Of a stretch of DNA of 42,785 nt, positions 42,395 to 42,785 are shown piece after piece. The position numbers were made by a program, and so were the translations under genes. Below the pieces are notes generated by a model. It was not told where the DNA came from and ran no database searches. It saw only the letters and a program-made list of their open reading frames with translations. The stretch lies in the NCBI GenBank assembly GCA_010030245.1, contig RGPR01000003.1, forward strand, positions 1 to 42,785. Reading direction: 5' to 3'. The DNA comes from Gammaproteobacteria bacterium. GTDB lineage: Bacteria > Pseudomonadota > Gammaproteobacteria > Legionellales > Legionellaceae. The number at the start of each line of letters is the position of its first letter. Position 1 is the first letter of the stretch.

Positions 42395-42785
42395 TAATTT
42401 ATACCTCAACTGTGATCAATTGGATGGATTGTATCATAAATTTTTCAATATGTTTTTTTTTTATTTACTTATCGCCGTGGGGTAGGCCTTGGTGTGATCG
42501 GGCGGCCTCACATGAGATCTTTAATTATTACTGTTTGGATGGAATGTACGGGGTGGTCTGGATAGTATCATTCTGCAAAATGGCTCCAGTCCAGGATAAA
42601 TTTCCATGATTAAATTGGCGGATAAAGAATCTGAATCAATAATTGGGTGCTAGTAAAGTCGAGAACCTAGGACACTCAATAAATGACATTGTTGCCTAAT
42701 AGACAAAAAATTCTCCGCAAAATCTATCATTTTGATGCGTTCAGATTGACTTACTTCTGCAACTTTTTTTTTAAAAAATTATTTT
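42395..42785. other. Right-end non-coding region
   Basis: This 391-bp end of the window holds no recognisable gene on either strand. The large minus-strand gene must be promoted from here; a TACAAT-like hexamer on the minus strand near 42431 is the only hint, without a matching -35. A GC-rich patch lies at about 42473-42510, with TGTGA and TCACA arms 10 bp apart. Confidence 0.4.

Noticed and set aside
42473..42516. TGTGA and TCACA arms resembling a CRP site
   Set aside because: The arms are 10 bp apart, not the 6 bp required for CRP, and no gene start is suitably placed.
1..42785. CRISPR array, insertion sequence or prophage
   Set aside because: No regularly spaced repeats, transposase motifs or phage structural genes were seen on either strand.

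Overview
The window is AT-rich gammaproteobacterial chromosome, most likely from the order Legionellales (Legionella / Coxiella / Berkiella relatives). Two things support this: a Dot/Icm type IVB secretion block in the characteristic divergent order icmX-icmW / icmV-dotA, and a Legionella-type major outer membrane protein whose mature N-terminus carries the family's paired-cysteine signature. I cannot fix genus or species from sequence alone.

Layout. 1-5866: translation and RNA operon infB (5' end outside the window)-rbfA-truB-rpsO-pnp, with promoter and terminators. 6109-11474: an accessory island that looks like a graspetide (omega-ester/omega-amide peptide, RiPP class) biosynthetic cluster. 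It holds a 56-residue candidate precursor peptide, an MvdC/MvdD-like ATP-grasp macrocyclase, a secreted HEAT-like repeat protein of unknown role, an HlyD-type membrane fusion protein and an ABC exporter with a degenerate C39-like N-terminal domain. 11438-15349: hinT-folE on the minus strand, a ppa gene lacking its N-terminal quarter, a Legionella-type OMP, an HTH regulator and a small Rieske protein. 15416-23672: tRNA-Val(GAC), thrS-infC-rpmI-rplT, pheS-pheT-ihfA, a thioredoxin-like [2Fe-2S] protein and rplM-rpsI. 23777-26033: cytochrome bc1 (petA-petB-petC). 26057-32706: sspA-sspB, then nnr-tsaE-amiC-mutL-miaA, tightly overlapped. 32737-33957: zinc-finger protein and a GT9 glycosyltransferase. 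33954-39312: Dot/Icm genes. 39668-42394: a large unrecognised minus-strand protein, a plausible Dot/Icm effector by position and by its C-terminus.

How the genes work together. In the island, the ATP-grasp enzyme would crosslink Thr/Ser and Asp/Glu side chains in the C-terminal part of the precursor (after Gly37-Gly38). The MFP and ABC exporter would move the product across the envelope, presumably with a TolC-type channel encoded elsewhere. A stem-loop between precursor and enzyme genes and an 8-bp tandem repeat just upstream of the precursor suggest unusual expression control. IcmX, IcmW, IcmV and DotA are parts of one protein-injection machine; IcmW is the soluble adaptor and DotA the large polytopic component.

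The most novel item is the graspetide-like cluster. Other points of interest are a truncated ppa behind an intact promoter, an AUU start for infC, a perfect palindrome in the icmW-icmV divergent promoter region, a very small cytochrome c1 paired with a PPWY-type cytochrome b, and an insertion in ribosomal protein S9.
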